From the NCBI RefSeq assembly GCF_009728935.1, contig NZ_CP034235.1, positions 3,138,001 to 3,202,000 on the forward strand: a stretch of 64,000 nucleotides of DNA. The letters are read 5' to 3'. The notes under the pieces were generated by a model. It did not search any database. It saw nothing but the letters and a program-made list of their open reading frames with translations, and was not told the origin of the DNA. Shown piece by piece: positions 1 to 8,409 of this stretch; position 1 is the first letter of the stretch; every line of letters begins with the position of its first letter. The DNA is from Paenibacillus psychroresistens. GTDB taxonomy: Bacteria > Bacillota > Bacilli > Paenibacillales > NBRC-103111. A program made the position numbers and the translations under genes.

Positions 1-1
1 C

Positions 2-637
2 CCAATAAAAAGCGCGAAGGACTTAATTGGCAAGAAAATAGCAGTCAATACATTGGGTGCTCATCATGAATTTGTTATTAAGGAATATTTGCATAGGGCG
101 GGATTAACTGCGGCTGAAATTAAAGATGTTACCCTAGTTGTTGTACCTCCTGTAACAAGTGAACAAACATTGAGAGCAAATCAAATTGATGTAGCAGCAC
201 TAGGCGGTGTTTTACGAGATAAAGCATTAGAACGCGGTGGAATTCATCCATTGTTTAAGGATTCGGATTTATTCGGAATTTTCAGTGCAGGAAGCTATGT
301 TTTAACAGAAAAATTCATCAAAAACAATCCAAATGCCTCAGGCAAATTCATTGAAGCGACTGCTAAAGCCATTGAATGGGCGCGTACAACACCACGAGAT
401 GAAGTAGTTGCACGTTTTGTGAAAATTATTGATGCACGCGGCAGAAAAGAAACAGCAGATACAGCTAAATTATGGAAGAGCACAGGGGTTGCAGGAAAAG
501 GTGGGCTAATATCCGATAAAGAATTCGATACTTGGATCGATTGGCTTGTAAAAGAAGGAAATTTAAAACAAGGTGACTTCAAGGCTCAAGATCTCTATAC
601 CAATGAATTTAATCCTTATCTTAATGAAAAAAAATAA
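2..637 (+). CDS. ABC transporter substrate-binding protein, SsuA/TauA/NitT type (5' end cut off)
   Basis: The reading frame is open to the left edge of the window, so the signal peptide and N-terminal lobe are missing and about 211 residues of the C-terminal part remain. The visible part has the look of a periplasmic-binding-protein type II domain for sulfonate, taurine or nitrate-like ligands: a turn with GAHHEF, then a VPP...SEQTLRANQIDVAALGG stretch of the kind that lines the ligand cleft in the SsuA family. It sits 25 nt ahead of the ATPase gene and in the same direction as ATPase and permease, so it is read as the binding subunit of that importer. An internal TTG at 53 is not a real start because the frame continues upstream. 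The ligand is inferred from the neighbouring monooxygenase, not from binding residues. Confidence 0.85.
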   Translation, partial: PIKSAKDLIGKKIAVNTLGAHHEFVIKEYLHRAGLTAAEIKDVTLVVVPPVTSEQTLRANQIDVAALGGVLRDKALERGGIHPLFKDSDLFGIFSAGSYVLTEKFIKNNPNASGKFIEATAKAIEWARTTPRDEVVARFVKIIDARGRKETADTAKLWKSTGVAGKGGLISDKEFDTWIDWLVKEGNLKQGDFKAQDLYTNEFNPYLNEKK

Positions 638-662
638 GTGAAAAGTAGAGAGGAGCATGGAC

Positions 663-1541
663 ATGACTGCAAAAATTAGCATTCAAAATGTACAAAAATC
701 GTTTCGGATTAAGCGAAATTTGAATCATCTCAAAGAGGATTCACAGCCATTGTCAGCTTTGCAGGACATAAACTTAGATGTAAAGCAAGGCGAGTTTATG
801 GTTATAGTCGGGCCGAGTGGATGCGGAAAATCAACCCTGCTTGATTTATTAGCCGGATTAACCAAACCTAATAGCGGTCAAATTCTATTAGACGGTAAGC
901 CGATAACAGGTCCGAATCTTGATCGAGGGATTGTCTTCCAGCAATATGCGCTATTCCCCTGGAAAACAACATTGAGTAACGTAGAGTTTGGCTTGGAAGC
1001 CAAAGGTGTTGGACGTAAGGAACGGAGAAAGATTGCCTTGGAATTTATCCAGCTTGTAGGTCTTTCCGGTTTTGAGAATCGTTATCCACATGAGCTTTCT
1101 GGAGGTATGAAACAGAGAGTCGCGATTGCAAGAAGCTTAGCCTATGATCCGGAGGTGCTGTTGATGGATGAACCATTTGCAGCCTTAGATGCTCAGACAC
1201 GCGAAACCTTACAAAGCGAATTATTGCGGATTTGGGAAGCAACGAAAAAAACGATTATTTTTATCACGCATGGAATTGAAGAAGCTGTCTATCTAGGGCA
1301 GCGAGTTGCTGTAATGACCTCTCGACCTGGACGGATCAAACAAGTGATTGATATTCCTTTTCAATCGAGAAGAAGTGATGAAGACCTGAGATCAAATCCG
1401 GAATTTGTAAAAATACGCCATGAGGTTTGGGATTTACTTAAAGATGAAGTAACGAAAGCACAAGAGCAAGAAAAGAGTAAGAGCTTAAGTGCCATAAGCG
1501 GTGTTAAATCTTCTTCAAAAGGGGTGGCTAACAATGGCTAG
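663..1541 (+). CDS. ABC transporter ATP-binding protein, SsuB/TauB type
   Basis: This is the cytoplasmic ATPase of an aliphatic sulfonate/taurine/nitrate importer. It shows Walker A GPSGCGKST near residues 50-58, the Q-loop region FQQYALFPW, signature LSGGMKQR, Walker B VLLMDEP and an H-loop ITHGIEEA, in the usual order and spacing. An ATG at 657 lies only 1 nt after the AGGAG ribosome site, whereas the ATG at 663 has 7 nt spacing, so 663 is preferred. The protein carries about 40 residues beyond the usual end, rich in Lys and Ser (EQEKSKSLS), with no recognised domain. Its stop codon overlaps the start of the permease gene by 8 nt (ATGGCTAG), which implies translational coupling within one operon. 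Confidence 0.93.
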   Translation: MTAKISIQNVQKSFRIKRNLNHLKEDSQPLSALQDINLDVKQGEFMVIVGPSGCGKSTLLDLLAGLTKPNSGQILLDGKPITGPNLDRGIVFQQYALFPWKTTLSNVEFGLEAKGVGRKERRKIALEFIQLVGLSGFENRYPHELSGGMKQRVAIARSLAYDPEVLLMDEPFAALDAQTRETLQSELLRIWEATKKTIIFITHGIEEAVYLGQRVAVMTSRPGRIKQVIDIPFQSRRSDEDLRSNPEFVKIRHEVWDLLKDEVTKAQEQEKSKSLSAISGVKSSSKGVANNG

Positions 1542-2370
1542 TGGGAGTGTTGGGAAAGCATTAATTTTACAAGAAAAAAGTAGTTTTGACCTTGTTGGAT
1601 GGTCATTAGCGAAGCTTGGAAAAGCTTTTAAAAAATCGATTGTGATTATCGCTTTACTTGCTGTATGGGAAGTGGCGCCTAGAATAGGCATCGTTAATAT
1701 TACCTTTTTCCCTCCTTTAACTGAAGTTTTGGAGGCTTGGTGGAAGCTGCTGCTGTCGGGAGATTTAGCAGATCATACCTTAGCGAGCTTATCAAGATCG
1801 CTTGGTGGGTTTTTCTTAGCCATTGTGATTGCTATTCCTCTTGGTTTAGCAATCGGATGGTGGAAGCCTGTATCCGAGTATCTTAACCCATTGCTGGAAA
1901 CGATGCGGAATACGGCTGCTTTAGCGATCCTGCCTGTTTTTATTCTTTTGCTGGGTCTTGGTGAAACATCAAAAATTGCTATTGTGCTTTACGCTTGTGC
2001 ATTTCCGCTCTTGCTTAACACCATTAGCGGTGTGAAGAACGTTGATCCGCTCTTAATTAAATCGGCTCGTTCGATGGGGTTATCTTCCATTAGTTTATTT
2101 CGCAAAGTAATCATTCCAGCCGCATTGCCAACGATTTTTGTTGGTATTCGTCAAGCTGGGGCTAGCTCGATTCTTGTTCTGGTCGCTGCAGAAATGGTTG
2201 GTGCGAGGGAAGGGCTGGGGTACCTCATTCAATACGCTCAATTTAGCTTTCTTATTCCGGACATGTATGCAGGTATTCTTACAATATCTGTGATTGGTCT
2301 AATCATTAATTTTATATTAGTTTCCATTGAGAAACGATTAACTGGCTGGAAGCAGTCAATTAACGAATAA
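1534..2370 (+). CDS. ABC transporter permease, SsuC/TauC type
   Basis: An integral membrane subunit with about six hydrophobic segments. The cytoplasmic coupling loop reads SARSMGLSSISLFRKVIIP, a good match to the EAA motif of binding-protein-dependent permeases. The family is the short (about 250-280 residue) SsuC/TauC/NrtB group. The frame can be opened from a GTG at 1501, but the ATG at 1534 follows a GGGGTGG ribosome site at 1521-1527, so I use it; this gives 278 residues. The start overlaps the ATPase stop codon. With the genes on either side it completes a substrate-binding protein, ATPase, permease operon. Confidence 0.93.
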   Translation: MASGSVGKALILQEKSSFDLVGWSLAKLGKAFKKSIVIIALLAVWEVAPRIGIVNITFFPPLTEVLEAWWKLLLSGDLADHTLASLSRSLGGFFLAIVIAIPLGLAIGWWKPVSEYLNPLLETMRNTAALAILPVFILLLGLGETSKIAIVLYACAFPLLLNTISGVKNVDPLLIKSARSMGLSSISLFRKVIIPAALPTIFVGIRQAGASSILVLVAAEMVGAREGLGYLIQYAQFSFLIPDMYAGILTISVIGLIINFILVSIEKRLTGWKQSINE

Positions 2371-2458
2371 GTAAGCTTAAGCTCAATTTGCTAAGCCTGT
2401 CGCTATTTATTAAGCCGCTAACATAAGTTGACTTGTCATAAAAACGGGAGGTAATTTC

Positions 2459-3823
2459 ATGAGCACTAGAGATAGACAAATTAGATTAGGCGCTTTTTTA
2501 ATGACCCCAGGGCACCATGTTGCCGCATGGCGGTATCCAGATACAGAAGCATCGGAAGTATTGAGCCTCAAATTCTATAAAAAGCTTGCGCTAACTGCGG
2601 AACGCGGGAAGTTTGATATGCTGTTTCTTGCTGATGGCTTGGCTGTATCTGAGAATTTTCCAGAAGCGATCGCACAAACGGTTACGGTAAGGCCAGAGCC
2701 TCTTACGCTTCTATCGGCACTCTCGGCTGTGACTGAGCATGTGGGGCTGGCTGCCACGGTTTCCACAACTTATAACGAACCCTTTCATGTCGCTAGAAAA
2801 TTTGCATCATTGGATTATTTAAGCGAGGGACGCGCTGCTTGGAACGTAGTTACATCTGCCAATTCGGCAGAAGCGCTTAATTTCAACAAAGATGAGCATC
2901 TGCTTCATTCCTTGCGTTACGAGCGGGCTGAGGAATTCCTCAATGTCGTAACCGGATTATGGGATAGCTGGGAGGATGATGCGTTTGTATTCGATAAGGC
3001 AGGCGCAACCTTTGGTGATCGGAGCAAATTGCATACACTCAACCATAAAGGAAAATGGTTTTCAGTTCGTGGTCCGCTGAATGTAGCTCGACCCATCCAA
3101 GGCCATCCGGTTGTTATTCAGGCGGGTTCATCTGAGCCGGGAAAAGAACTGGCGGCCCGAACAGCCGATGTAATATTCACAGCTTGGCAAACTATAGAAG
3201 AAGCTCAGCTTTTTTATTCCAATGTAAAAGGAAGATTGGCTAAATATGGACGTTCACCGGACGATCTGAAAATTATGCCAGGCATTTTTCCAATCATCGG
3301 GAGAACTGAAGCGGAAGCATATGAGAAAAAAGCGCTGCTGGAAGAATTGATTCCACAAGAAGCAGGGATTAGCTTGCTTTCCAATCTAATTAGCTTTGAC
3401 CTTTCGCCTTATCCTGTTGATGGCCGATTACCGAATTTACCAGAATTGGAGCAGATCAACGGAGGGAAAAGCAGATTTACATTACTGAAGGATTTGGCTG
3501 AAAGAGAGGGCCTCACGATTCGCAAGCTATACCAACGAATTGCCGGAGCTCGCGGACATCGGGAGATCTTAGGGACACCTGTCCAAATTGCGGATCAGCT
3601 GGAGGAATGGTTTACACAAGGAGCAGCGGATGGCTTCAATATTATGCCGCCTTATTTACCTGGAGGACTTGAGGATTTCGTTGATTTAGTAGTGCCAGAG
3701 CTGCAACGTCGCGGATTGTTTCGTACGGAATATACAGGGAAGACATTGAGAGAGAATCTAGGCTTAAAGCGTCCTGCTCACCCGCATTCGCTTAAACAAA
3801 CGGTTTCACTTTCAGCCAAATAA
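2459..3823 (+). CDS. FMN-dependent monooxygenase of the NtaA/SnaA/DszA luciferase-like family
   Basis: A 454-residue cytoplasmic protein of the bacterial-luciferase superfamily, in the subgroup with nitrilotriacetate monooxygenase component A, pristinamycin synthase A and dibenzothiophene-sulfone monooxygenase. Supporting stretches are FDMLFLADGLA near residue 53, the SEGRAAWNVVTSAN motif near residue 125 typical of this subgroup, and HPVVIQAGSSEPGKELAARTADVIFT near residues 216-240. These enzymes use reduced FMN from a partner reductase; no reductase is encoded next to it. A strong GGGAGGT ribosome site precedes the ATG. It lies 88 nt after the sulfonate-type transporter in the same orientation, which suggests uptake and oxidative desulfurisation of an organosulfur compound. 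The substrate is not determinable from the sequence. Confidence 0.88.
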   Translation: MSTRDRQIRLGAFLMTPGHHVAAWRYPDTEASEVLSLKFYKKLALTAERGKFDMLFLADGLAVSENFPEAIAQTVTVRPEPLTLLSALSAVTEHVGLAATVSTTYNEPFHVARKFASLDYLSEGRAAWNVVTSANSAEALNFNKDEHLLHSLRYERAEEFLNVVTGLWDSWEDDAFVFDKAGATFGDRSKLHTLNHKGKWFSVRGPLNVARPIQGHPVVIQAGSSEPGKELAARTADVIFTAWQTIEEAQLFYSNVKGRLAKYGRSPDDLKIMPGIFPIIGRTEAEAYEKKALLEELIPQEAGISLLSNLISFDLSPYPVDGRLPNLPELEQINGGKSRFTLLKDLAEREGLTIRKLYQRIAGARGHREILGTPVQIADQLEEWFTQGAADGFNIMPPYLPGGLEDFVDLVVPELQRRGLFRTEYTGKTLRENLGLKRPAHPHSLKQTVSLSAK

Positions 3824-3922
3824 GATCGGAATCCAATTGGTTATTTAACCCAATGTTTCAACAGGCTCATCTATGTGTATAGTTAAGTATTGCAAAATAC
3901 AAACATAGGGAGTGAAATAATC

Positions 3923-4000
3923 ATGAACTTATTACTAATCATAATTATTGTTATATTGTTGTTTGGCGGCGGCGGCTTCTTTTATAGTAGAAGAAGATAA
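3923..4000 (+). CDS. 25-residue hydrophobic glycine-rich membrane microprotein
   Basis: A short ORF with a convincing ribosome site (GGGAGTG, about 8 nt before ATG). It encodes one uninterrupted hydrophobic helix (MNLLLIIIIVILLF) followed by GGGGFFY and ends in Ser-Arg-Arg-Arg, so a single-pass protein with a positively charged cytoplasmic tail is predicted. It is followed 18 nt later by a perfect 20-bp hairpin, as expected for a monocistronic unit. Very small proteins with this Leu/Ile helix plus Gly-rich turn plus Arg tail recur in bacteria, but I know no established function. Being below usual length cut-offs it would normally be missed. Confidence 0.7.
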   Translation: MNLLLIIIIVILLFGGGGFFYSRRR

Positions 4001-4017
4001 ATGTAGTTTTATAGATT

Positions 4018-4062
4018 AAGCAAAGAGCCAATCCTTAGCTAATAAGGATTGGCTCTTTGCTT
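4018..4062. terminator. Bidirectional hairpin terminator
   Basis: A perfect 20-bp inverted repeat (AAGCAAAGAGCCAATCCTTA and its complement) with a 5-nt loop lies between the microprotein gene on the plus strand and the convergent YcnI-like gene on the minus strand. The A-rich and T-rich ends suit termination in both directions. Confidence 0.85.
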
Positions 4063-4079
4063 TAGATAAATATAATAAA

Positions 4080-4685
4080 TTAGTTTACTCTTTTACGAAA
4101 AGCTAAGATAACTGCTAACAAACCTAATATTAGAGCAACAACAGATATGTAAAGAGAGACATCAGCAGTTTTATCCATATTTGAGTCAGTTGTACTCAAC
4201 TCCTTCATATCTACGGGAGCTGCCTTTGCTTTAACGGTTGTAATAGAAGCGGGTTTATCGTCTGTTGGGGCACCTACCCAATCTACTAGTGTACCATCTT
4301 TATAGGTTTGGTGAGCTTTCCAGACAAGTGAGGCAGCTTTATCGCTGATTTTACCCTGCATATTGAATTCACCAAATTCTGTGCTAGAAAGTCCGTCACC
4401 AGTAGCTGTCCAAATTACACTAATGATTTTATCAGTGGCATCTTTAGTTAGCTCATATTTCCAACCCATGACTGGTAAGAATCTGGAAACGGTAATTTCA
4501 TTTGGGATATCAATCTGGACTTTTATTGTAGGCACAGCGAGTTCAGTTGGAACACGTACAGTAAATTTTTCATAGCTGCCTTGTGTAGCTTCTTTTGGAT
4601 AAACCACTACATGGGCACTAGCAACTCCTGCAAACAATAATAAGGCAAACATCGAAACGGTTAAAGCACTGAATAGTTTTTTCAT
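4080..4685 (-). CDS. YcnI-like (DUF1775) copper-associated extracytoplasmic protein
   Basis: A 201-residue exported, membrane-anchored protein. It has an N-terminal signal peptide ending in GVASA, after which the mature protein begins HVVVYPKEA, the N-terminal histidine expected for the YcnI family, in which that residue takes part in copper binding. A C-terminal hydrophobic helix (about residues 177-195) followed by FRKRVN anchors it to the outer face of the membrane. A Trp in VMGWKYELTK is a further family feature. It lies 35 nt downstream of the CopC/CopD fusion gene in the same direction, as in the B. subtilis ycnJ-ycnI pair. Role inferred: copper handling at the cell surface. Confidence 0.87.
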   Translation of the reverse strand: MKKLFSALTVSMFALLLFAGVASAHVVVYPKEATQGSYEKFTVRVPTELAVPTIKVQIDIPNEITVSRFLPVMGWKYELTKDATDKIISVIWTATGDGLSSTEFGEFNMQGKISDKAASLVWKAHQTYKDGTLVDWVGAPTDDKPASITTVKAKAAPVDMKELSTTDSNMDKTADVSLYISVVALILGLLAVILAFRKRVN

Positions 4686-4720
4686 AATAATCTCTCCCTT
4701 TTCTTGTATATAATGAACGC

Positions 4721-6034
4721 TTATTTAAGCATCATTTCATGGTTGGACTGCGATTCCATTGCCTGTTTCTGCAAAGCTAGATTATCTGGCAGCGGGTTAA
4801 GGTAAGTAAAAATACTAACGATTAATAAAATGAGCAGCATCAAGCTAATATCGATCCGTACGAGCTGCTTAATGGAGATGCTTTTTTTTCGCTTCATATA
4901 ATAGCGCAGCATCCCGCCAACTGCGAAGACTAGCAGCATGAGTCCAATTTTTGTACATAGCAGAATGCCCCATTGGGTTTCGAACAGATATTCGATTTTG
5001 GGTAGGATAATTAGGGTGTAAAGTGTGCCTGAGACTGTGAGCAGCAACATACTTAACAAAGCATATTTAGAAAATTGCGGCAGGAATTTAATCGTATAGT
5101 CATGAAATTTGCGCCAATGAGCAATAATATAGAGAAGTCCACCTACCCAAATCGCTGCGGCAAACAAATGGACAACATTGAGAGCAGCCATCCCAATATG
5201 ATTCTCAAAAGACATAGCATGACCATTACCTACCTTGGCAGTAAGCAGTAAAACAACCCATAATCCATCAAATATTCTAGAACGTGATAAGAAAATAAAT
5301 CCGATTATAGAGAGGCCAAGCGAAGCAAACCAAGAGTAGCCAAGCGTTGTTCCAAGCAGAACAGATTTAACTGTAGTAAAGCTCCATTGATCAGCAATCG
5401 CTTGGAGCTGGGTGAATATCATCAACAAAAGGGAAAATAGAAAACCAATTTGTAAGACTAGCGTTATTTTACGATTAAAATTCACTAAATCTTGCGCTAT
5501 AGGTCGATAGGCAAGTGTCCAAAAAATCCAACCGCACAGCCCCAGTAAACTTGCATAAAATAGAAAACGGCCTAGATAAAGCAAAGTATTGAAATGCTTA
5601 CTGTTAGAAGATAAGTTGGATTCGCTATTTGCATCCGTTCCGTTTATTCCAGATGAAGCTCTGCTTGCGTTGCCTATTGTAAATGTATAATCAGCTTCAA
5701 TTGGATGCCCATCTGCGGAAATGACTTTGTAGTCAACTGTATATACGCCATCATTTAATGGAGGTAAGGTAAGATTAAGCTCTCTTTGGGTTAGGCTCAT
5801 TTGTGTTTTAGCGGAAGTCACTGATTTCCCTTGAGAATCCATAACTTTTATCGAGAACAATTCCTTCTCCAACCGTTCATTAAAGGTAAGTTTTATTACA
5901 GGAGGCGAGGAAGCTAAGATACTATTGGGCATAGGAATTTCTGTTAAAACGCTTGAATGAGCAAAAGCTTTTGCGGGTAATAGGAGGACTAAGAAAGCAC
6001 AGATTAGGATGATTCCTAATGGGCCATAACGCAT
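4721..6034 (-). CDS. CopC-CopD fusion protein, YcnJ-like copper transport protein
   Basis: An N-terminal signal peptide ending in AKAFA precedes a CopC-type domain that begins HSSVLTEIPMPNS and continues with PPVIKLTFNERL and a C-terminal DGHPIEADYTF segment. From about residue 150 onward there are around eight hydrophobic helices, the CopD part, with LNVVHLFAAAIWVGG as the conserved His-containing helix. This domain order is that of YcnJ of B. subtilis, a copper importer induced by copper shortage. A GTG at 6043 is in frame, but the ATG at 6034 has a GAGGTG ribosome site 6 nt upstream and is the better start. It is divergent from the Fur-paralogue gene, with about 216 bp between them. Confidence 0.88.
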   Translation of the reverse strand: MRYGPLGIILICAFLVLLLPAKAFAHSSVLTEIPMPNSILASSPPVIKLTFNERLEKELFSIKVMDSQGKSVTSAKTQMSLTQRELNLTLPPLNDGVYTVDYKVISADGHPIEADYTFTIGNASRASSGINGTDANSESNLSSNSKHFNTLLYLGRFLFYASLLGLCGWIFWTLAYRPIAQDLVNFNRKITLVLQIGFLFSLLLMIFTQLQAIADQWSFTTVKSVLLGTTLGYSWFASLGLSIIGFIFLSRSRIFDGLWVVLLLTAKVGNGHAMSFENHIGMAALNVVHLFAAAIWVGGLLYIIAHWRKFHDYTIKFLPQFSKYALLSMLLLTVSGTLYTLIILPKIEYLFETQWGILLCTKIGLMLLVFAVGGMLRYYMKRKKSISIKQLVRIDISLMLLILLIVSIFTYLNPLPDNLALQKQAMESQSNHEMMLK

Positions 6035-6160
6035 GTGAATCACCTCACCAAAAGCAGAATTGGAAACCTGTTGTTTGGCTTATATACGAGGTGAAATCAA
6101 TTAAGGATCACATCTCAGCGATTAGCTTTGCATATTTCAGCTTATTGCGCTATTCTTAGA

Positions 6161-6181
6161 TTATAATGATTCTAATTATAA
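6161..6181. promoter_or_regulatory. Per/Fur-type operator upstream of the Fur paralogue
   Basis: TTATAAT and ATTATAA form perfect 7-bp arms around a 7-nt centre (GATTCTA). The left 15 bases (6161-6175) differ from the Per box TTATAATnATTATAA at one position, and the site also fits a degenerate Fur box. Its position 70-90 bp upstream of the Fur-paralogue start suggests autoregulation. Which of the Fur-family proteins binds cannot be decided from the sequence. Confidence 0.6.
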
Positions 6182-6250
6182 GGGTTTCAATAAATGACCA
6201 GAGAATTTCCGAATTTAGTTTATATATTTATGGGAGGTGTCAAAGTAACC

Positions 6251-6727
6251 ATGACCATACTAGAGCAAATTGACAAAATTAACCGACAATTAACGGCAAA
6301 AGGATATAAACTAACTTCTCAGCGCGAGATCACCTTACAGATATTGCTTGAAAATGAGAATGATCATCTAAGTGCAGAAGAAGTATTCATGTTAGTCAGA
6401 GCTAAATTTCCGGAGATCGGATTAGCAACGGTTTATCGCACCTTAGAATTGTTAAGTGAGCTTCATATAGTCGAAAAGATGAATTTTGGCGATGGAGTAG
6501 CTCGATTTGACCTTAGGGACGATAGCCATGCGCATATGCATCATCATTTAATATGTACAGATTGTGGTTTGGTTAAAGAGATTAAGGACGATTGGTTATC
6601 GGAGATTGAAAAACGGATCGAAAATGAGTTTGGCTTTAAGGTTACAGACCATCGGCTAGATTTCACAGGCTCTTTCAATAATTGCACAAGCGGCGATTGC
6701 AAGCGTAAATCTAAAGCCGTATCTTAA
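6251..6727 (+). CDS. Fur-family transcriptional regulator, second Fur paralogue
   Basis: A 158-residue metal-dependent repressor. The winged-helix part includes YKLTSQREITLQILLEN and PEIGLATVYRTLELLSELH; the metal site includes HMHHHLICTDCG and DHRLDF. It is clearly paralogous to the fur gene at 59525 in this window. The second zinc pair is altered: instead of CxxC the C-terminus reads CTSGDC, four residues apart, followed by a basic KRKSKAVS tail. The frame can start at 6194, but a GGGAGGTG ribosome site at 6232-6239 supports the ATG at 6251 (11 nt spacing). Neighbours are copper genes in divergent orientation and a Fur-boxed propeller gene downstream. Whether it senses iron, peroxide or another metal is open. 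Confidence 0.88.
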   Translation: MTILEQIDKINRQLTAKGYKLTSQREITLQILLENENDHLSAEEVFMLVRAKFPEIGLATVYRTLELLSELHIVEKMNFGDGVARFDLRDDSHAHMHHHLICTDCGLVKEIKDDWLSEIEKRIENEFGFKVTDHRLDFTGSFNNCTSGDCKRKSKAVS

Positions 6728-6777
6728 TTATCGCAGGCTAAACTATAAATCATGTTAAAATCATATATTCAAAATTT

Positions 6778-6807
6778 GCTCTTCAACTTTGGTTGAGGGG
6801 CTTTTTT
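6778..6807 (+). terminator. Rho-independent terminator after the Fur paralogue
   Basis: GCTCTTCAAC pairs with GGTTGAGGGGC around a short TTT loop, allowing G-U pairs, and is followed by six T residues. Confidence 0.75.
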
Positions 6808-6831
6808 GTGGATTGTAAAAATGATTTGCAT

Positions 6832-6851
6832 TGAGAATGATTATCATTTAC
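6832..6851 (+). promoter_or_regulatory. Fur box upstream of the propeller-like gene
   Basis: TGAGAATGATTATCA (6832-6846) differs from the 15-bp Fur consensus TGATAATnATTATCA at one position; the longer 19-bp window GAGAATGATTATCATTTAC agrees at 15 of 19 bases. It lies about 60 bp before the start codon of the gene at 6913. Iron repression of that gene is therefore likely. Confidence 0.8.
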
Positions 6852-6912
6852 AATGAAAAATGAAGCTTTATCCCCCATTTAGATCAGTTAGGAAAGTGAA
6901 GGGAGTTTTACG

Positions 6913-7732
6913 ATGTTACATAATACCAAACAGGACACAGGAGAAATACTTGTTTCTCAATATAATTCCATTCTTGTAGGTCCAGATGCTACCGTCTATG
7001 CAGCAATTGTTTCAAGAGGGATAGTAAAGGTGGCGGAATCGGGTAAACAGGATTTGCTACTTGAGGGCTGGCCGCCTAATACCACAGTCAATCGACTGCA
7101 AATGTACAATAACACACTTTATGCTTGCACATCTCAAGGTTTATTCTTGTATCGCAATCAAGAATGGAAAGCAACGGAGATTCAAATTCCATGTTATCAA
7201 ATTCGCGAGAATGGGGGATTTGGTTTTGCTGCTACTGCTTCGGGTTTATGGTGTGGATCCGGACACCAGTGGAAATGCTCGGCATTCGCAGGCAAGACTG
7301 TTTATGATTTTATTAGCTTACCGCATTTTCTGATCGTTGGCTTATCGGAAGGGATTTTCTTTTATAAGCGTGATACCTTTGACTGGGGAAAATTATATGA
7401 AGGTCATTCGATAACGAGTTTAGCTGTTTTCTATAATCAGTTAATTGCAACAACAGATCAGGGAGAATTCATTGTCGGGACTAGCAGAGATCATTTCGAA
7501 GCATTGCGTTTTGGAGAGATGTTTTGCCAGCCATTTAATTTCTAAAGGAAATGATGTATTCCTCTGTACAAATAAAGGTTTGTTCCGATTGGGATTCATA
7601 GATGGTGAGATTCAACTGATTTCAGTTAAAAATGATTGTTTAGTTGCAGATATTGATATTTATCAGGATAAGCTCTATATGGCTACTTATTTTTCGGGTA
7701 TCCAGACTTTAGAGATCGGAGTTGTTTCCTGA
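6913..7732 (+). pseudogene. Propeller-like protein interrupted by a frameshift
   Basis: The first frame (6913-7545, 210 residues) is homologous along its length to the intact protein at 25358: shared stretches include the pattern TLYACTSQGLFLYRNQEWK against EIYAATEKGLFMLHNNKWQ, and IPCYQI against IPCYHI. After FGEMF the match moves to the +1 frame, which runs to 7732 (SHLISKGNDVFLCTNKGLF and so on). Removing one T from the TTTT run at 7522-7525 restores one open frame of about 270 residues. The sequence alone does not tell a true mutation from a sequencing slip or programmed slippage. The fold is probably beta-propeller with repeated (V/I)YAAT..GLF blades. No signal peptide is seen. It is preceded by a Fur box. 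Confidence 0.75.
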
Positions 7733-7799
7733 ACAATTCATCGATATACATTTATTGCTCATCGTCATCGTAAAATGATGATAGCCTTCCGCCGAATGA

Positions 7800-8271
7800 A
7801 TTGCTAATGAAACTCATGAAAAAGCGTTATTCGTACAAAGCAATGAACAGTATCGGCAAACCAAGTTTATTTCCTATAAAATTCAAGCACAAAATTGCTC
7901 GAATAGTTATTTATTAATGAGGTTAATTATGTTGTTCGTGCTTGTTTGTGTTTGGCTATGAGAATGAAGCTAAGATATTGACGAAGGTTGACCTGTAGAT
8001 CCATACTGGAGAAACTATAGCCTTTGTAGGTCCGTCTGGAGCAGGCAAAACGACCTTGTGCTGTTTATTACCGCGCTTTTACCAAATAGACTCGGGTACA
8101 ATTACCATTGACGACATTGATATTAGTCAAATTAAGCTGGCTTCATTGCAGGGGCAGATCGAAATAGTGCAGCAGGATGTTTTCTTATTCTCCGGTTCCA
8201 TTCGTGAGAATATTGTTTATGACAAGCTGAAAGCGACAAATGCTGAGATTTGGGAAGCAGCGATTGGCTGA
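7800..8271 (+). pseudogene. Remnant of an ABC exporter, paralogue of the gene at 12071
   Basis: Two stretches in different frames match the intact exporter downstream. Translation from 7803 begins ANETHEKALF and ends in SYLLMRLIMLFVLVCVW, matching the transmembrane-domain stretch ANEKHEKKMF to SYMMMRLITVIVMIC encoded from 12698. From 7951 the frame shifts to FGYENEAKIL, an in-frame TAG, and then a nucleotide-binding domain with Walker A GPSGAGKTT and the Q-loop VQQDVFLFSGSIRENI, ending in TGA just before the signature motif. Roughly 240 bp between the two parts are missing and the N-terminal 210 residues and C-terminal third are absent. It cannot make a working transporter. Confidence 0.85.
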
Positions 8272-8313
8272 TAACCCTCCTAATAATTAAGATAATTAAC
8301 CTTTTTTTCTGGT

Positions 8314-8346
8314 CGTCCCTAGTTGACAGGGACGGCTTTTTTTGCT
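8314..8346 (+). terminator. Rho-independent terminator
   Basis: CGTCCCT and AGGGACG form a 7-bp stem around AGTTGAC, followed by GC and at least seven T residues. It isolates the pseudogene region from the nrd promoter. Confidence 0.85.
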
Positions 8347-8409
8347 GTGCAATTCTTCTTTTAGTTATTAATTTTCTGTAAAGAAATTTACCTTGAGACC
8401 CATTGACAA

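Noticed and set aside
7951..8271. Functional small ATPase gene starting at 8056
   Set aside because: It begins after Walker A, ends before the signature and Walker B, and upstream sequence continues the match to the exporter with a stop codon, so it is a remnant.
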